This document shows positions 7,404-15,676 of a stretch of DNA of 64,000 bases, one piece after another. The notes beneath the pieces are model-generated. The model searched no databases. It saw nothing but the letters and a program-made list of their open reading frames with translations, and was not told the DNA's origin. This stretch comes from Muribaculaceae bacterium (lineage in GTDB: Bacteria; Bacteroidota; Bacteroidia; Bacteroidales; Muribaculaceae). Within the stretch, counting starts at the first letter, position 1, and each line of letters starts with the position of its first letter. The stretch covers positions 185,869 through 249,868 of the forward strand of contig JAFQZK010000022.1 in the NCBI GenBank assembly GCA_017405965.1. Direction: 5' to 3'. Both the position numbers and the translations under genes were made by a program.

Positions 7404-10238
7404 ATGAAGATGAAAAAATTCTTTGTTGTAATGCTGTTGATGATAATGGCATTCAGCACCAGCGCCCTTAAGGCGCAGTCAATGGGCCCGATGCCCATCG
7501 ACGACAAAGTGCGCATCGGCAAGTTGGATTGCGGACTGACTTACTACATCCGCCACAACAACTATCCCGAGAAGCGCGTGAACTTCTACATCGCTCAGCG
7601 CGTGGGCTCTATCCAGGAGGAGGAGAGTCAGCGCGGTCTGGCCCACTTCCTGGAGCACATGGCCTTTAACGGCAGTGAGCACTTCAACGGTGAGGGCAAG
7701 GGCATCATCGATTACACCCGCTCACTGGGTGTGGCCTTCGGTAAGGACTTGAACGCCTACACCATGATCACCGAGACCGTTTACAACATCAATGATGTGC
7801 CCAGCGCCCGCCAGAGCGCCATCGACTCCTGCTTGCTGATTCTCAAGGACTGGAGCGGTGGTCTGCTGCTCACCGACGAGGAGATCGACAAGGAGCGTGG
7901 TGTGATTCATGAGGAGTGGCGCCTGCGCCGCGATGCCCAGCAGCGCATGCTCGAGAACCAGCTCGAGGCCCTGTACCCGGGCTCAAAGTATGGCCGCCGC
8001 ATGCCCATCGGCTTGATGGATGTGGTTGACAACTTCAAGTACGACGAATTGCGCAACTACTACCACAAGTGGTATCGTCCCGACAACCAGGCCCTGGTCA
8101 TCGTGGGTGATGTCGATGTTGACCACATCGAAGCCCAGATCAAGGAGTTGTTCAAGGGCGTTCCCGCTCCTGGCCCCGATGCAGCCCAGGTGGTTGAGGA
8201 ACCCGTCCCCGACAACGAGGAGCCCATCGTGGTTGTTGACAAGGACAAGGAGCAGCCCTATAGCCTGGTTTACACGATGTTCAAGCGCGATGCTTTCCCC
8301 AAGGAGATAAAGAACGACCAGTCCTATCTGATACTTGATTTCGCCATTCGAATGATTGGTGACATGCTCAATAATCGCCTTAAGGAGAAATCCAAAGAAG
8401 CCGATTGTCCTTACATTCAAGCATTCGCAATGGACGGTGGCTACCTGTTGGCCAATAATGTGAGAGCATTTAATCTGATTAATGTTCCCAAGGAAGGCAT
8501 GACCGAAGCCGCCACCCAGACAGTCCTGACCGAGGCCTTGCGTGCCGCCGAGTATGGTTTCACCGCCACCGAGTTTGACCGTGCCAAGGAAGAGTACTTG
8601 AGCAAGCTCGAGAAGAGATACAACGAGCGCGACAACATCACCAATGAGGACTATGGCCGCCAATACTGCCGCCATTACCTTGACAATGACCCCATCCCCT
8701 CGATTGAAGACAAGTACAAGCTCATGAGTATGTACGTTCCTCAAATCCCCGTGGATGTCGTTAACCAGTTCCTCCCTGCCCTTATCACCTCGGGCGGAGA
8801 GAACCTCGTGGTGATGAACTTCAACCCCGAGAAGGACGGTGCCGTTTATCCCACCCCCGAGACCCTGTTGGCTGCCGTCAACGCTGCCGAGAATGCCGAA
8901 CTCGAGCCCTATGTTGATGACGTGAAGCAGGAGCCCCTGATCAGCACCCTGCCCAAGCCTGGCAAAATCAATAAGGAGAAATACAACAGCCAGTTTGACT
9001 ACAAGGAGCTTGAACTGAGCAACGGCGCTCGCGTCATCCTCAAGAAGACCGACTTCAACAACAACGAGATCAAGATGAGGGCTATCGCCCGTGGCGGCCA
9101 GTCGCTGTACGGCGAGAAAGACTGGGAAAACATCAATATGTCACCCATCATCTCGATGGTGAGCGGTTTGGGTAACTTCTCGGTTACCGAGCTCCAAAAG
9201 GCTATGGCCGGCAAACGTGCCGAGTTGAATTTTGGAATGGACACCTACACCGATGAATTTGAAGGCGAGAGCACTGTCAAGGATCTGGAAACCTTGTTAC
9301 AGCTCACCTACCTCAAGTTTACCGACGTACGTAAAGACGAGAAGAGCTATAACCAGTTCATGACCCTTATCAAGAATTCACTCAAGGATCAAGAGCTCGA
9401 CCCCGAGAAGGTATTCAGCGACTCGGTTGATTACATCCTTGGCAACCACAACTGGCGCAACAAGCCCTTCCATGCCGATGATATTGACAATGTGAACTAT
9501 GACCGCGCACTCCAGATTCTCAAGGAGCGCACTGCCAATGCCGCCAACTACACCTTCTATTTTGTAGGCAACTTTGATGAGCAAGTGATTCGTCCCCTCA
9601 TTGAGCAGTACATCGCTTCGCTGCCTGGCAAGAAAGGCAAGTTGTCGAACTGGGTAAACGTTGAAACTCACCCCGTAGGTGAGACCGTCGCCCACTTCAC
9701 CCGCAAGATGGAGACTCCCAAGGCCAATGCCCGTATGTACTGGTATGACACCAAGACGCCTTACAGCCTGGAGAACAGCATTAAGGCCGAAATCCTGGGC
9801 AAGGTACTCGACAAGATTTACTTGCAGAAGATTCGCGAGGATGCCGGTGCTGCTTATTCGGCAGGTGCATCAGGCCTGGCCCTCATCGACGGTGACTCTC
9901 CCTGGACCCGCATCATGGCTGCCTGCCCTGTCAAGCCCGAGATGGCCGACATGGCTCTCAAGATCATGAAGGATGAGATGGTGAATGCATGCAACACCAT
10001 CGATGCCACCACCTTGAAGGAAATCAAGGAGCTCTTGATCAAGGAGTACAACACCGAAATCAAGAAGAACAATTACTGGATGGATGTCATCACCACCTAT
10101 GTGACTCGCGGTATCGACGATCACACGGGCTATGAGCAGATTGTCAATGCACAGACTCCCGAGACCATCGCTGCCTTCGCACGCCAGATGCTGGCTACCG
10201 GCAACAGGTTAGAGGTTGTCATGCTCCCCGAGGAGTAA
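7404..10238 (+). CDS. M16 family zinc metalloprotease (exported)
   Basis: 944-residue two-halved M16 peptidase with a signal peptide (about 1-25, ending LKAQS), so probably periplasmic. The zinc motif HFLEH lies at 81-85, and the third ligand should be a glutamate in ERGVIHEE (164-171). The C-terminal half (about 510-944) is the inactive partner domain. Length and layout resemble PqqL/FusC-type bacterial M16B proteases rather than the 420-residue processing peptidases. A paralog is encoded at 27851 inside a TonB receptor operon. This copy stands alone, with its own promoter and a strong terminator. The substrate is unknown. Confidence 0.9.
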   Translation: MKMKKFFVVMLLMIMAFSTSALKAQSMGPMPIDDKVRIGKLDCGLTYYIRHNNYPEKRVNFYIAQRVGSIQEEESQRGLAHFLEHMAFNGSEHFNGEGKGIIDYTRSLGVAFGKDLNAYTMITETVYNINDVPSARQSAIDSCLLILKDWSGGLLLTDEEIDKERGVIHEEWRLRRDAQQRMLENQLEALYPGSKYGRRMPIGLMDVVDNFKYDELRNYYHKWYRPDNQALVIVGDVDVDHIEAQIKELFKGVPAPGPDAAQVVEEPVPDNEEPIVVVDKDKEQPYSLVYTMFKRDAFPKEIKNDQSYLILDFAIRMIGDMLNNRLKEKSKEADCPYIQAFAMDGGYLLANNVRAFNLINVPKEGMTEAATQTVLTEALRAAEYGFTATEFDRAKEEYLSKLEKRYNERDNITNEDYGRQYCRHYLDNDPIPSIEDKYKLMSMYVPQIPVDVVNQFLPALITSGGENLVVMNFNPEKDGAVYPTPETLLAAVNAAENAELEPYVDDVKQEPLISTLPKPGKINKEKYNSQFDYKELELSNGARVILKKTDFNNNEIKMRAIARGGQSLYGEKDWENINMSPIISMVSGLGNFSVTELQKAMAGKRAELNFGMDTYTDEFEGESTVKDLETLLQLTYLKFTDVRKDEKSYNQFMTLIKNSLKDQELDPEKVFSDSVDYILGNHNWRNKPFHADDIDNVNYDRALQILKERTANAANYTFYFVGNFDEQVIRPLIEQYIASLPGKKGKLSNWVNVETHPVGETVAHFTRKMETPKANARMYWYDTKTPYSLENSIKAEILGKVLDKIYLQKIREDAGAAYSAGASGLALIDGDSPWTRIMAACPVKPEMADMALKIMKDEMVNACNTIDATTLKEIKELLIKEYNTEIKKNNYWMDVITTYVTRGIDDHTGYEQIVNAQTPETIAAFARQMLATGNRLEVVMLPEE

Positions 10239-10281
10239 TCCACCCATTCGATAGCGCCAAACAACGGCGCCAATGATTCAA

Positions 10282-10326
10282 GGAACCGAGGATAGCCTTG
10301 CCGGCCAATCCTCGGTTCCACTTTTT
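10282..10326 (+). terminator. Rho-independent terminator
   Basis: Perfect 12-bp stem GGAACCGAGGAT (10282-10293) with ATCCTCGGTTCC (10308-10319), then a T-rich tract. It ends the M16 protease unit. Confidence 0.85.
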
Positions 10327-10329
10327 ACC

Positions 10330-10380
10330 ACTAGGGCATCTAGAGTATCTAGATAGTCTAGAACATCTAGAATGCCTAGA
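10330..10380. repeat. Short tandem array, 9-bp period, TCTAGA core
   Basis: TCTAGA recurs exactly every nine bases (10339, 10348, 10357, 10366, then CCTAGA at 10375), with three variable bases between copies. It lies between the protease terminator and the rbfA promoter. Confidence 0.85.
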
Positions 10381-10406
10381 ATAACCCGAGTTTGTAGAAA
10401 AAGTTG

Positions 10407-10414
10407 TACCTTTG
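10407..10414 (+). promoter_or_regulatory. -7 promoter element for rbfA
   Basis: TACCTTTG matches TAnnTTTG, 28 bp before the rbfA start. Confidence 0.5.
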
Positions 10415-10442
10415 CAGCCACAAACTATAGACAATCAAATCA

Positions 10443-10823
10443 ATGGATACTACTAGACAACAGAAAATCAGCCGCCTGGTGCAGAAGGAATTGAGCGAGA
10501 TCTTCCGTCGCGAGACCGCCAAGACGCGCGGCACGCTCGTGACGGTGAGCAGCGTACGCGTATCGCCCGACCTGAGCGTGGCCAACGTGCGCCTGAGCAT
10601 CTTCCCCAGCGAGAATGCCCAGACCATCATCGATAACATCAACCGTAACGAGCGCGGCATCCGCCACCAGCTCGCCCAGCAGGTGCGCTACCAGCTGCGC
10701 CGCTGCCCCGAACTGAAGTTCCACATCGACGACTCGCTCGACTATATCGACCACATCGACCAGCTCCTGGCCAAGGATAAGAAATCCGAGAACCCCGAGA
10801 GCTCTGAGAACTCCGAGAATTGA
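10443..10823 (+). CDS. rbfA: Ribosome-binding factor A
   Basis: 126 residues of the RbfA family, needed for late maturation of the 30S subunit (16S 5' end). The KH-like fold spans about 5-110, beginning RQQKISRLVQKELSEIF and carrying the family motif VTVSSVRVSPDLSVANVRL. A Ser/Glu/Asn-rich tail follows. The ABC permease gene starts 3 bp after its stop. The rbfA-permease pair is, to my knowledge, common in Bacteroidota. Confidence 0.93.
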   Translation: MDTTRQQKISRLVQKELSEIFRRETAKTRGTLVTVSSVRVSPDLSVANVRLSIFPSENAQTIIDNINRNERGIRHQLAQQVRYQLRRCPELKFHIDDSLDYIDHIDQLLAKDKKSENPESSENSEN

Positions 10824-10825
10824 CC

Positions 10826-12061
10826 ATGTCCCTGCCGTTGAAGATAGCGTGGCGCTACCTGATGTCCAAGAAAGGTCATCAGGCGGTGAACATCATCTCG
10901 ATTGTCGCTGTGTGCGGCGTCGTGGTGGCCACTGCTGCACTCATCTGCGTGTTGAGCGTGTTCAACGGTTTTCGCGGTCTCATCATGGGCAAGCTGGCAA
11001 TGCTTGACCCGCAAGTCGCCATCACGGCCACCATGGGTAAAACCGTCAATGACGCAGACAGTGTCATCGATGCCGTGAGCGCCATTCCCGGTGTGGAGCG
11101 CGCCGTGCCCGTCATCGAGGACCAGGCACTGGCCATCTATGCCCAATTCCAGATGCCCGTGCGTCTCAAGGGTGTGCCCGACGACTACAACAAGATGAAC
11201 GACATGGACTCGGTCATCATCGACGGCGAGTGGAAACTGCGTGACCAGGTGTCACTGTATGCCGTGGCGGGCGCAGGGCCTGCGATTCGGTTGTGTGTAA
11301 GGCCCGAGTTCCTGGGAATGGTGAGGCTGTATGCGCCACAACGCCAGGGCCGTGTCAACATAGCCAACCCGATGGGAGCCTTCAGGCAGGACTCACTGTT
11401 CTTGTCGGGCATCTTCCAGTTGCAGCAGAACAGCTATGACGCCGACCTGATCTACGTGCCGCTCGACATGGCACGCAACCTGTTCGACTACGAGACCCAG
11501 GCGACTCAAATCGAAGTGAAACTTGCTCCCGGTGCCAGCGAGTCACAGGTGATGAATGCCATCGGCAAGGTGCTGGGCAAGTCTTATCAGGTCAAGAACC
11601 GCCTCATGCAGCAGCAAGAAGCCTATCGCCTGGTCAATATCGAGAAATGGATGGCCTTCCTGCTGCTGGCCTTTATCCTGGTCATCGCCACCTTTAACGT
11701 CATCAGCACCTTGTCCCTACTCATCATCGAGAAGGACGAGAGCATCGCCACACTGCGAGCCCTGGGTGCCGACGACCGCCAGATCTCGCGCATCTTTGTC
11801 CTCCAAGGCTGGCTCATCACGCTGGCCGGAGCCGTGACAGGTATTGTCATCGGACTCATCTTGTGCCTGTGCCAGCAGCAATTCGGCTGGCTGCGCCTCA
11901 GCGGTGACCCCGCCAACATGATCATCAGTGCCTACCCCGTCGAAGTGGAGGGCATGGATGTCATCATCACCCTGGCGCTTGTCGCTGCCGTGGGTCTGCT
12001 CACGAGTATGGTCACCGCCCTGATAATGCGCCGCCGCTTGAACTCCAATTCCAGACTCTAA
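10826..12061 (+). CDS. ABC transporter permease, LolC/LolE-like (FtsX family)
   Basis: 411-residue inner-membrane protein: an N-terminal helix at about 24-46, a periplasmic MacB-like core domain (about 47-260), then three helices in an FtsX domain (about 270-400). This is the LolC/LolE topology of lipoprotein release. I start at the ATG 10826 (MSLPLKIAWRYL); a TTG six bases earlier is less likely. The ATPase partner is not encoded nearby. The gene follows rbfA with 2 bp between, so the two share a transcript. Confidence 0.85.
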   Translation: MSLPLKIAWRYLMSKKGHQAVNIISIVAVCGVVVATAALICVLSVFNGFRGLIMGKLAMLDPQVAITATMGKTVNDADSVIDAVSAIPGVERAVPVIEDQALAIYAQFQMPVRLKGVPDDYNKMNDMDSVIIDGEWKLRDQVSLYAVAGAGPAIRLCVRPEFLGMVRLYAPQRQGRVNIANPMGAFRQDSLFLSGIFQLQQNSYDADLIYVPLDMARNLFDYETQATQIEVKLAPGASESQVMNAIGKVLGKSYQVKNRLMQQQEAYRLVNIEKWMAFLLLAFILVIATFNVISTLSLLIIEKDESIATLRALGADDRQISRIFVLQGWLITLAGAVTGIVIGLILCLCQQQFGWLRLSGDPANMIISAYPVEVEGMDVIITLALVAAVGLLTSMVTALIMRRRLNSNSRL

Positions 12062-12080
12062 ACACCAAACTATTTAAGAT

Positions 12081-12542
12081 ATGCTTATAATCAATTCTTA
12101 CGAAGAATTTGCCGCCCATCTGGGCGAGGAACTCGGTGCCAGCGAATGGCTCACCGTGGACCAGGACCGTATCAACATGTTTGCCGACGCCACGCTCGAC
12201 CACCAGTGGATTCACGTTGACGTGGAGCGCGCCAAGGCCGAGAGCGCCTATCACAGCACCATCGCCCACGGTTACCTCACCATGTCGCTGATTCCCCACC
12301 TGTGGAACCAGATCATCGAGGTGAACAACCTGGAGATGCAAGTGAACTACGGTATGGACAAGATGCGCTTCGGACAGCCCGTCATCACCGGCAGTCGCGT
12401 GCGCCTGGTGACCAAGTTGGCCAACATCGCCGACCTGCGCGGCATCTGCAAGGCCGAGATCGACTTCAAGATGGAGATCGAAGGCCAGCGCAAGCCCGCT
12501 CTGCAAGGAATCGCCTCATTCCTGTACTATTTCAAGAAATAA
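12081..12542 (+). CDS. MaoC-like dehydratase
   Basis: 153-residue hotdog-fold protein of the MaoC/NodN group, (R)-specific enoyl-CoA hydratase-like. The active-site signature is visible as DATLDHQWIHVD (about 35-46) and STIAHGYLTMSL (about 58-69), giving the Asp-His pair expected for hydration of trans-enoyl thioesters. It lies 19 bp after the permease gene and 1 bp before aroQ, so it is probably co-transcribed. The physiological substrate is unknown. Confidence 0.85.
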   Translation: MLIINSYEEFAAHLGEELGASEWLTVDQDRINMFADATLDHQWIHVDVERAKAESAYHSTIAHGYLTMSLIPHLWNQIIEVNNLEMQVNYGMDKMRFGQPVITGSRVRLVTKLANIADLRGICKAEIDFKMEIEGQRKPALQGIASFLYYFKK

Positions 12543-12543
12543 G

Positions 12544-12969
12544 ATGGTCATCCACATCATCAACGGCCCCAACCTGAACCTCGTGGGTCTGCGCGAGCCC
12601 GAGGTGTATGGCAACCGCTCGCTCGACCAGTACCTGCAGGAACTGATTGAGCAATTCCCGCAACACACGATCGACGTCTATCAGAGCAACATCGAGGGCG
12701 AAATCGTGGACCGCCTGCAGCAGGTGGGCTTCGACGACTGCGGCATCATTCTCAACGCTGGCGGCTACACCCACACGTCGGTCGCCATTGCCGATGCCGT
12801 GGCCGCCATCACCGCACCCGTGGTCGAGGTTCACATCAGCAACATCTACGCGCGTGAACCTTTCCGCCACAAGTCACTGTTGTCTCCCGTCAGCAAGGGC
12901 ATCATCGCCGGCTTCGGCCTCGACAGCTACCGCCTCGCCCTCCTCTCCTTAACCACCAAACAACCATAG
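12544..12969 (+). CDS. aroQ: 3-dehydroquinate dehydratase, type II
   Basis: 141-residue type II dehydroquinase of the shikimate pathway (third step: 3-dehydroquinate to 3-dehydroshikimate). Family landmarks are INGPNLNLVGLREPEVYG near the N-terminus with the lid Arg/Tyr, ILNAGGYTHTSVAI, and EVHISNIYAREPFRHKS with the catalytic His. Length is normal for the dodecameric enzyme. The stop codon is followed after two bases by the left arm of the inverted repeat around the next gene. Confidence 0.95.
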   Translation: MVIHIINGPNLNLVGLREPEVYGNRSLDQYLQELIEQFPQHTIDVYQSNIEGEIVDRLQQVGFDDCGIILNAGGYTHTSVAIADAVAAITAPVVEVHISNIYAREPFRHKSLLSPVSKGIIAGFGLDSYRLALLSLTTKQP

Positions 12970-12971
12970 GT

Positions 12972-13012
12972 TTTTCAAACAACTTGAACAACGTTGAACA
13001 ACAAAAACAACT
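12972..13012. repeat. Left arm of 41-bp inverted repeat flanking the GxxExxY gene
   Basis: Composed of about 10-bp units with the core AACAAC. Its reverse complement matches 13473-13513 at 35 of 41 positions without gaps. It begins two bases after the aroQ stop codon. Confidence 0.8.
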
Positions 13013-13019
13013 TTCTTTT

Positions 13020-13466
13020 ATGATTGACACAATCCGATTAAAAGATCACATCTATGATGTTGTAGGTGCTGTTCAAACAGTTCACAAGGAATTGGGGCCT
13101 GGCCTGAACGAATCTTGCTATCAAGAAGGGTTGCAGATAGAATTCACCCAAAAGAATATACCATTTCAACGGGAAATATCCTTTCATCCGTCTTATCGGG
13201 GAATCAAAATGAAGGCAACATTCCGCTTGGATTTCTTGTGCAAAAACGACATCATTGTTGAATGTAAATCAGTTCCTAAGTTGACAGCCGATCACCGAGC
13301 GCAATTATTCAATTATTTGAGACTGCTCAAGTTGTCCTGTGGAATCTTGGTGAATTTCTTGCCACAGTATGCTGAAATTGAACGTTACTTCTATGATGAA
13401 GAAAGGCAATTGATTGTTCCCGTCAATCACATGGTTAAAGGACGAAAAACAGAATCAAACAATTAA
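13020..13466 (+). CDS. GxxExxY protein (PD-(D/E)XK nuclease-like)
   Basis: 148 residues from the ATG at 13020 (an upstream TTG at 12984 lies inside the repeat arm and is less likely). The family motif GLNESCY follows HKELGPG. A likely PD-(D/E)XK core is visible in RLDFL, then IIVECKS, then a helix with DHRAQLFNYLRLL, so an endonuclease fold is plausible; activity is inferred. Base composition is clearly lower in GC than aroQ and the methyltransferase on either side, and 41-bp inverted repeats bracket the gene. Together these suggest an inserted cassette. Biological role unknown. Confidence 0.85.
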   Translation: MIDTIRLKDHIYDVVGAVQTVHKELGPGLNESCYQEGLQIEFTQKNIPFQREISFHPSYRGIKMKATFRLDFLCKNDIIVECKSVPKLTADHRAQLFNYLRLLKLSCGILVNFLPQYAEIERYFYDEERQLIVPVNHMVKGRKTESNN

Positions 13467-13472
13467 TATAAG

Positions 13473-13513
13473 AGTTGTTTAAGTTGTTTATAGTTGTTCA
13501 TGTTGTTTGAAAA
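13473..13513. repeat. Right arm of 41-bp inverted repeat flanking the GxxExxY gene
   Basis: Units of about 9-10 bp with the core GTTGTT, an inverted match to 12972-13012 (35 of 41). It begins 6 bp after the GxxExxY stop and runs over the first in-frame ATG (13500) of the methyltransferase frame. Confidence 0.8.
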
Positions 13514-13529
13514 AACGTTGCCGGAGATT

Positions 13530-14192
13530 ATGAATGAGGAGTTAGAGGAGTATATTTTGGGGCATATCGATGAGGAGCCGGAGGCGCTGGCGCGCATCGA
13601 CCACGACACCCATGTGCAGAACTACTACTGGCACATGTGCTCGGGACACCTGCAAGGGCGCCTGATCAAGATGCTCACGCGCATGGTGGCACCGCGTCAC
13701 GTGCTGGAGCTAGGCACCTTCAGCGGCTATTCGGCCCTGTGCCTGGCCGAAGGACTGTCCGATGATGACTGCTGCGTCGATACCATCGAGATCAATGACG
13801 AGCAGGAAGACTTCATCCGTGAGCACCTGGCCTTGTCACCCTACGGGAAACGCGTCAACCTCCACATCGGCGACGCCCGCGACATTGTGCCCTCGCTGGG
13901 CAAGCGTTTTGACCTCGTGTTCATCGACGCCAACAAGCGCCAGTATGTCGAGTACTATGACCTGGTGATGGAATACCTCAACCCCGGCGGCTTCATCATC
14001 GCCGACAACACCTTGTGGGCAGGTAAGGTTGTGGACCCCAAGGCGCAACGCGAGGCCCAGACCCGCGGCATCATTGACTTTAACGACCGTGTGAAGGACG
14101 ACCCGCGCGTGGAGAAAGTCATCATCCCCTTGCGTGACGGCCTCACCCTCATCCACAAGAAGCCAATTTCTCAAACATCACCCATAGGATAA
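13530..14192 (+). CDS. Class I SAM-dependent O-methyltransferase (COMT-like)
   Basis: About 220 residues with the Rossmann methyltransferase landmarks: HVLELGTFSGYSALCLAEGL (motif I, SAM loop), a VDTIEIN acidic loop, LVFIDANKRQYVEYYDL with the metal-binding Asp, and PGGFIIADNTLW. It fits the caffeoyl-CoA/catechol O-methyltransferase family. I prefer the ATG at 13530 because GGAG lies 5 bp upstream and homologs usually begin about here. The ATG at 13500 lies inside the inverted repeat, which may have added ten extra codons. The acceptor is unknown. Confidence 0.85.
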   Translation: MNEELEEYILGHIDEEPEALARIDHDTHVQNYYWHMCSGHLQGRLIKMLTRMVAPRHVLELGTFSGYSALCLAEGLSDDDCCVDTIEINDEQEDFIREHLALSPYGKRVNLHIGDARDIVPSLGKRFDLVFIDANKRQYVEYYDLVMEYLNPGGFIIADNTLWAGKVVDPKAQREAQTRGIIDFNDRVKDDPRVEKVIIPLRDGLTLIHKKPISQTSPIG

Positions 14193-14265
14193 GCAGATTA
14201 CCCAAAAACTCACTTCACAACAAAAATTAGAGGCACAAAGCATCGGTCAAGTCCATTTTTTTGAT

Positions 14266-14273
14266 TATTTTTG
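14266..14273 (+). promoter_or_regulatory. -7 promoter element (copy 1)
   Basis: TATTTTTG, 44 bp before the gene at 14318. Repeated exactly at 14859 in the second copy. Confidence 0.5.
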
Positions 14274-14317
14274 CAAATCAGTCAAGAAGTAATCATATAA
14301 ACTAACGTATTCTCATT

Positions 14318-14629
14318 ATGGACCAGTATCAATATCCGAACCAACAGCCCAACGATACGCAAGGTCAGCGTCCCCCGAAGCCTGACAACTATCTCGTCTG
14401 GGCTATCCTGACAACGCTTCTCTGCTGTCTGCCTTTTGGCATAGTATCAATCGTTTATTCTTCCAAGGTTGACACCCTGTACTATGCAGGGGATTACACC
14501 AATGCTCAACAAGCTGCCGACAACGCCAAGAAATGGGCCATGTGGAGTGCTATTGCCTCCTTCATTGTTATTGTACTGGCTCTCGTCGTCGCCTTGATTG
14601 ACGGCATCATGAAAGGCGAATTGTCATAA
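14318..14629 (+). CDS. CD225/dispanin-like small membrane protein, copy 1
   Basis: 103 residues. A Gln/Pro/Asn-rich N-terminus (MDQYQYPNQQPND) precedes a first membrane segment with LVWAILTTLLCCLPFGIVSIVYSSKVD and a second one at about 73-93. The cysteine pair, LPFG and the AQQAADNAKKWA helix between the two segments fit the CD225 family. Function in bacteria is unknown. The gene is near-identical to the one at 14911; the C-terminus differs (FIVIVLALVVALID instead of CAIGVTLYLMF). Confidence 0.75.
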   Translation: MDQYQYPNQQPNDTQGQRPPKPDNYLVWAILTTLLCCLPFGIVSIVYSSKVDTLYYAGDYTNAQQAADNAKKWAMWSAIASFIVIVLALVVALIDGIMKGELS

Positions 14630-14644
14630 GCCGGCATTTTTTCT

Positions 14645-14785
14645 ATGCTCAGCAAGGTTGACAAGTACATGACCTATGCGTTTCCGGTCATCCTGATTCT
14701 CATAGGGTCGTTTTACTACTTTGCCAATCCCAACAGCGGGCATTTCACCCTACAGTGCCCTTGGCGCGTATGTACCGGGACTTGA
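14645..14785 (+). pseudogene. Truncated DUF2752 gene
   Basis: 46 codons similar to the start of the intact gene at 15226 (LSKVDKYMTYAFPVILILIG against FSRVDKIMTYAFPILLVLIG). It keeps the QCPWRVCTGT stretch and then stops, just before the CPxCG motif that defines the family. The break marks one end of the tandem duplication, so this is the remnant of a second copy. Confidence 0.85.
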
Positions 14786-14858
14786 ACCTACCATCAAAAA
14801 AAACACCTCACAGTTAAAAATCGTAGCACAAAGCATCGGTCAAGTCCATTTTTTTGAT

Positions 14859-14866
14859 TATTTTTG
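14859..14866 (+). promoter_or_regulatory. -7 promoter element (copy 2)
   Basis: TATTTTTG, 44 bp before the gene at 14911, identical in position to copy 1. Confidence 0.5.
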
Positions 14867-14910
14867 CAAATCAGTCAAGAAATAATCATATAGATTAACG
14901 TATTCTCATT

Positions 14911-15210
14911 ATGGACCAGTATCAATATCCGAACCAACAGCCCAACGATGCGCAATATCAGCGTCCCCCCAAGCCTGACAACTATCTCGTCTGGGCTATC
15001 CTGACAACGCTTTTCTGCTGTCTGCCTTTTGGCATAGTATCAATCGTTTACTCTTCCAAGGTTGACACCCTGTACTATGCAGGGGATTACACCAACGCTC
15101 AACAAGCTGCCGACAAAGCCAAGAAATGGGCCATGTGGAGTGCTATTGCCTGTGCCATCGGCGTTACTCTGTATCTTATGTTTATACTGATTCTCGCTGC
15201 AACAAAATAA
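14911..15210 (+). CDS. CD225/dispanin-like small membrane protein, copy 2
   Basis: 99 residues, nearly identical to the 14318 gene through residue 80, then a different last membrane segment. The DUF2752 gene follows after 15 bp, so the two are co-transcribed. CD225-like and DUF2752 proteins often sit together in Bacteroidota, which hints at a joint membrane function, but none is established here. Confidence 0.75.
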   Translation: MDQYQYPNQQPNDAQYQRPPKPDNYLVWAILTTLFCCLPFGIVSIVYSSKVDTLYYAGDYTNAQQAADKAKKWAMWSAIACAIGVTLYLMFILILAATK

Positions 15211-15225
15211 CCCGACTGTAGTTTC

Positions 15226-15615
15226 ATGTTCAGCAGAGTTGACAAGATAATGACTTATGCCTTCCCGATTCTTCTGGTACTCATAGGTCTATTCTATTAC
15301 TTTGCCAATCCCGACACCCAGCATTTCCCCATACAGTGTCCGTGGCGCTTGTGCACGGGCACTTTGTGTCCTGCATGTGGTTTTCAGCGTGCCCTTCATG
15401 CACTCATCCACGGCGATATCGGCCAAGCCCTGAGCTACAACTATTTCTTTGTCCTCTCCATCCCCTATGCCCTCGCTGCAGTACTAGTGAGTTGGTACAA
15501 CTTCGGTCATCGTCTCGACGGCCTCAAGCGCATCGTTTTTCATCCCGCCGTCCTCAAGGCCTATGTCTTTCTCTTCATCGCCTGGTGGATAGCCCGCAAC
15601 TTGCTCAATCTATAA
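15226..15615 (+). CDS. DUF2752 membrane protein
   Basis: 129 residues with membrane segments at about 12-28, 68-88 and 105-122. The DUF2752 signature CPACGFQRA (48-56) follows the first segment, with a further Cys pair (QCPWRLC) just before it. The cysteines suggest metal binding or redox, but the function of the family is unknown. Ends at a strong bidirectional terminator. Confidence 0.85.
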   Translation: MFSRVDKIMTYAFPILLVLIGLFYYFANPDTQHFPIQCPWRLCTGTLCPACGFQRALHALIHGDIGQALSYNYFFVLSIPYALAAVLVSWYNFGHRLDGLKRIVFHPAVLKAYVFLFIAWWIARNLLNL

Positions 15616-15622
15616 AATCAAA

Positions 15623-15660
15623 CAATCCCGTGAGCTCAATAGCCCGCGGGACTGCTTTTT
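15623..15660. terminator. Bidirectional terminator hairpin
   Basis: 14-bp stem with a few G-T pairs (15623-15636 with 15641-15654), 4-base loop, then CTTTTT. It lies between the convergent DUF2752 and lipocalin-like genes. Confidence 0.75.
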
Positions 15661-15676
15661 ACGTTTAACAAATGAA

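Larger units (their letters stand above)
14233..14785 (+). repeat. Tandem duplication, copy 1 (promoter, CD225-like gene, truncated DUF2752 gene)
   Basis: Direct repeat of the stretch beginning at 14826, offset 593 bp through the first gene and 581 bp at the second. It carries the same promoter, a nearly identical small membrane protein gene and a DUF2752 gene cut off after 46 codons. Confidence 0.85.
14826..15615 (+). repeat. Tandem duplication, copy 2 (intact)
   Basis: Second copy of the segment that begins at 14233, here with a complete DUF2752 gene. The shared region starts at GCACAAAGCATCGGTCAAG in both copies. Confidence 0.85.
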
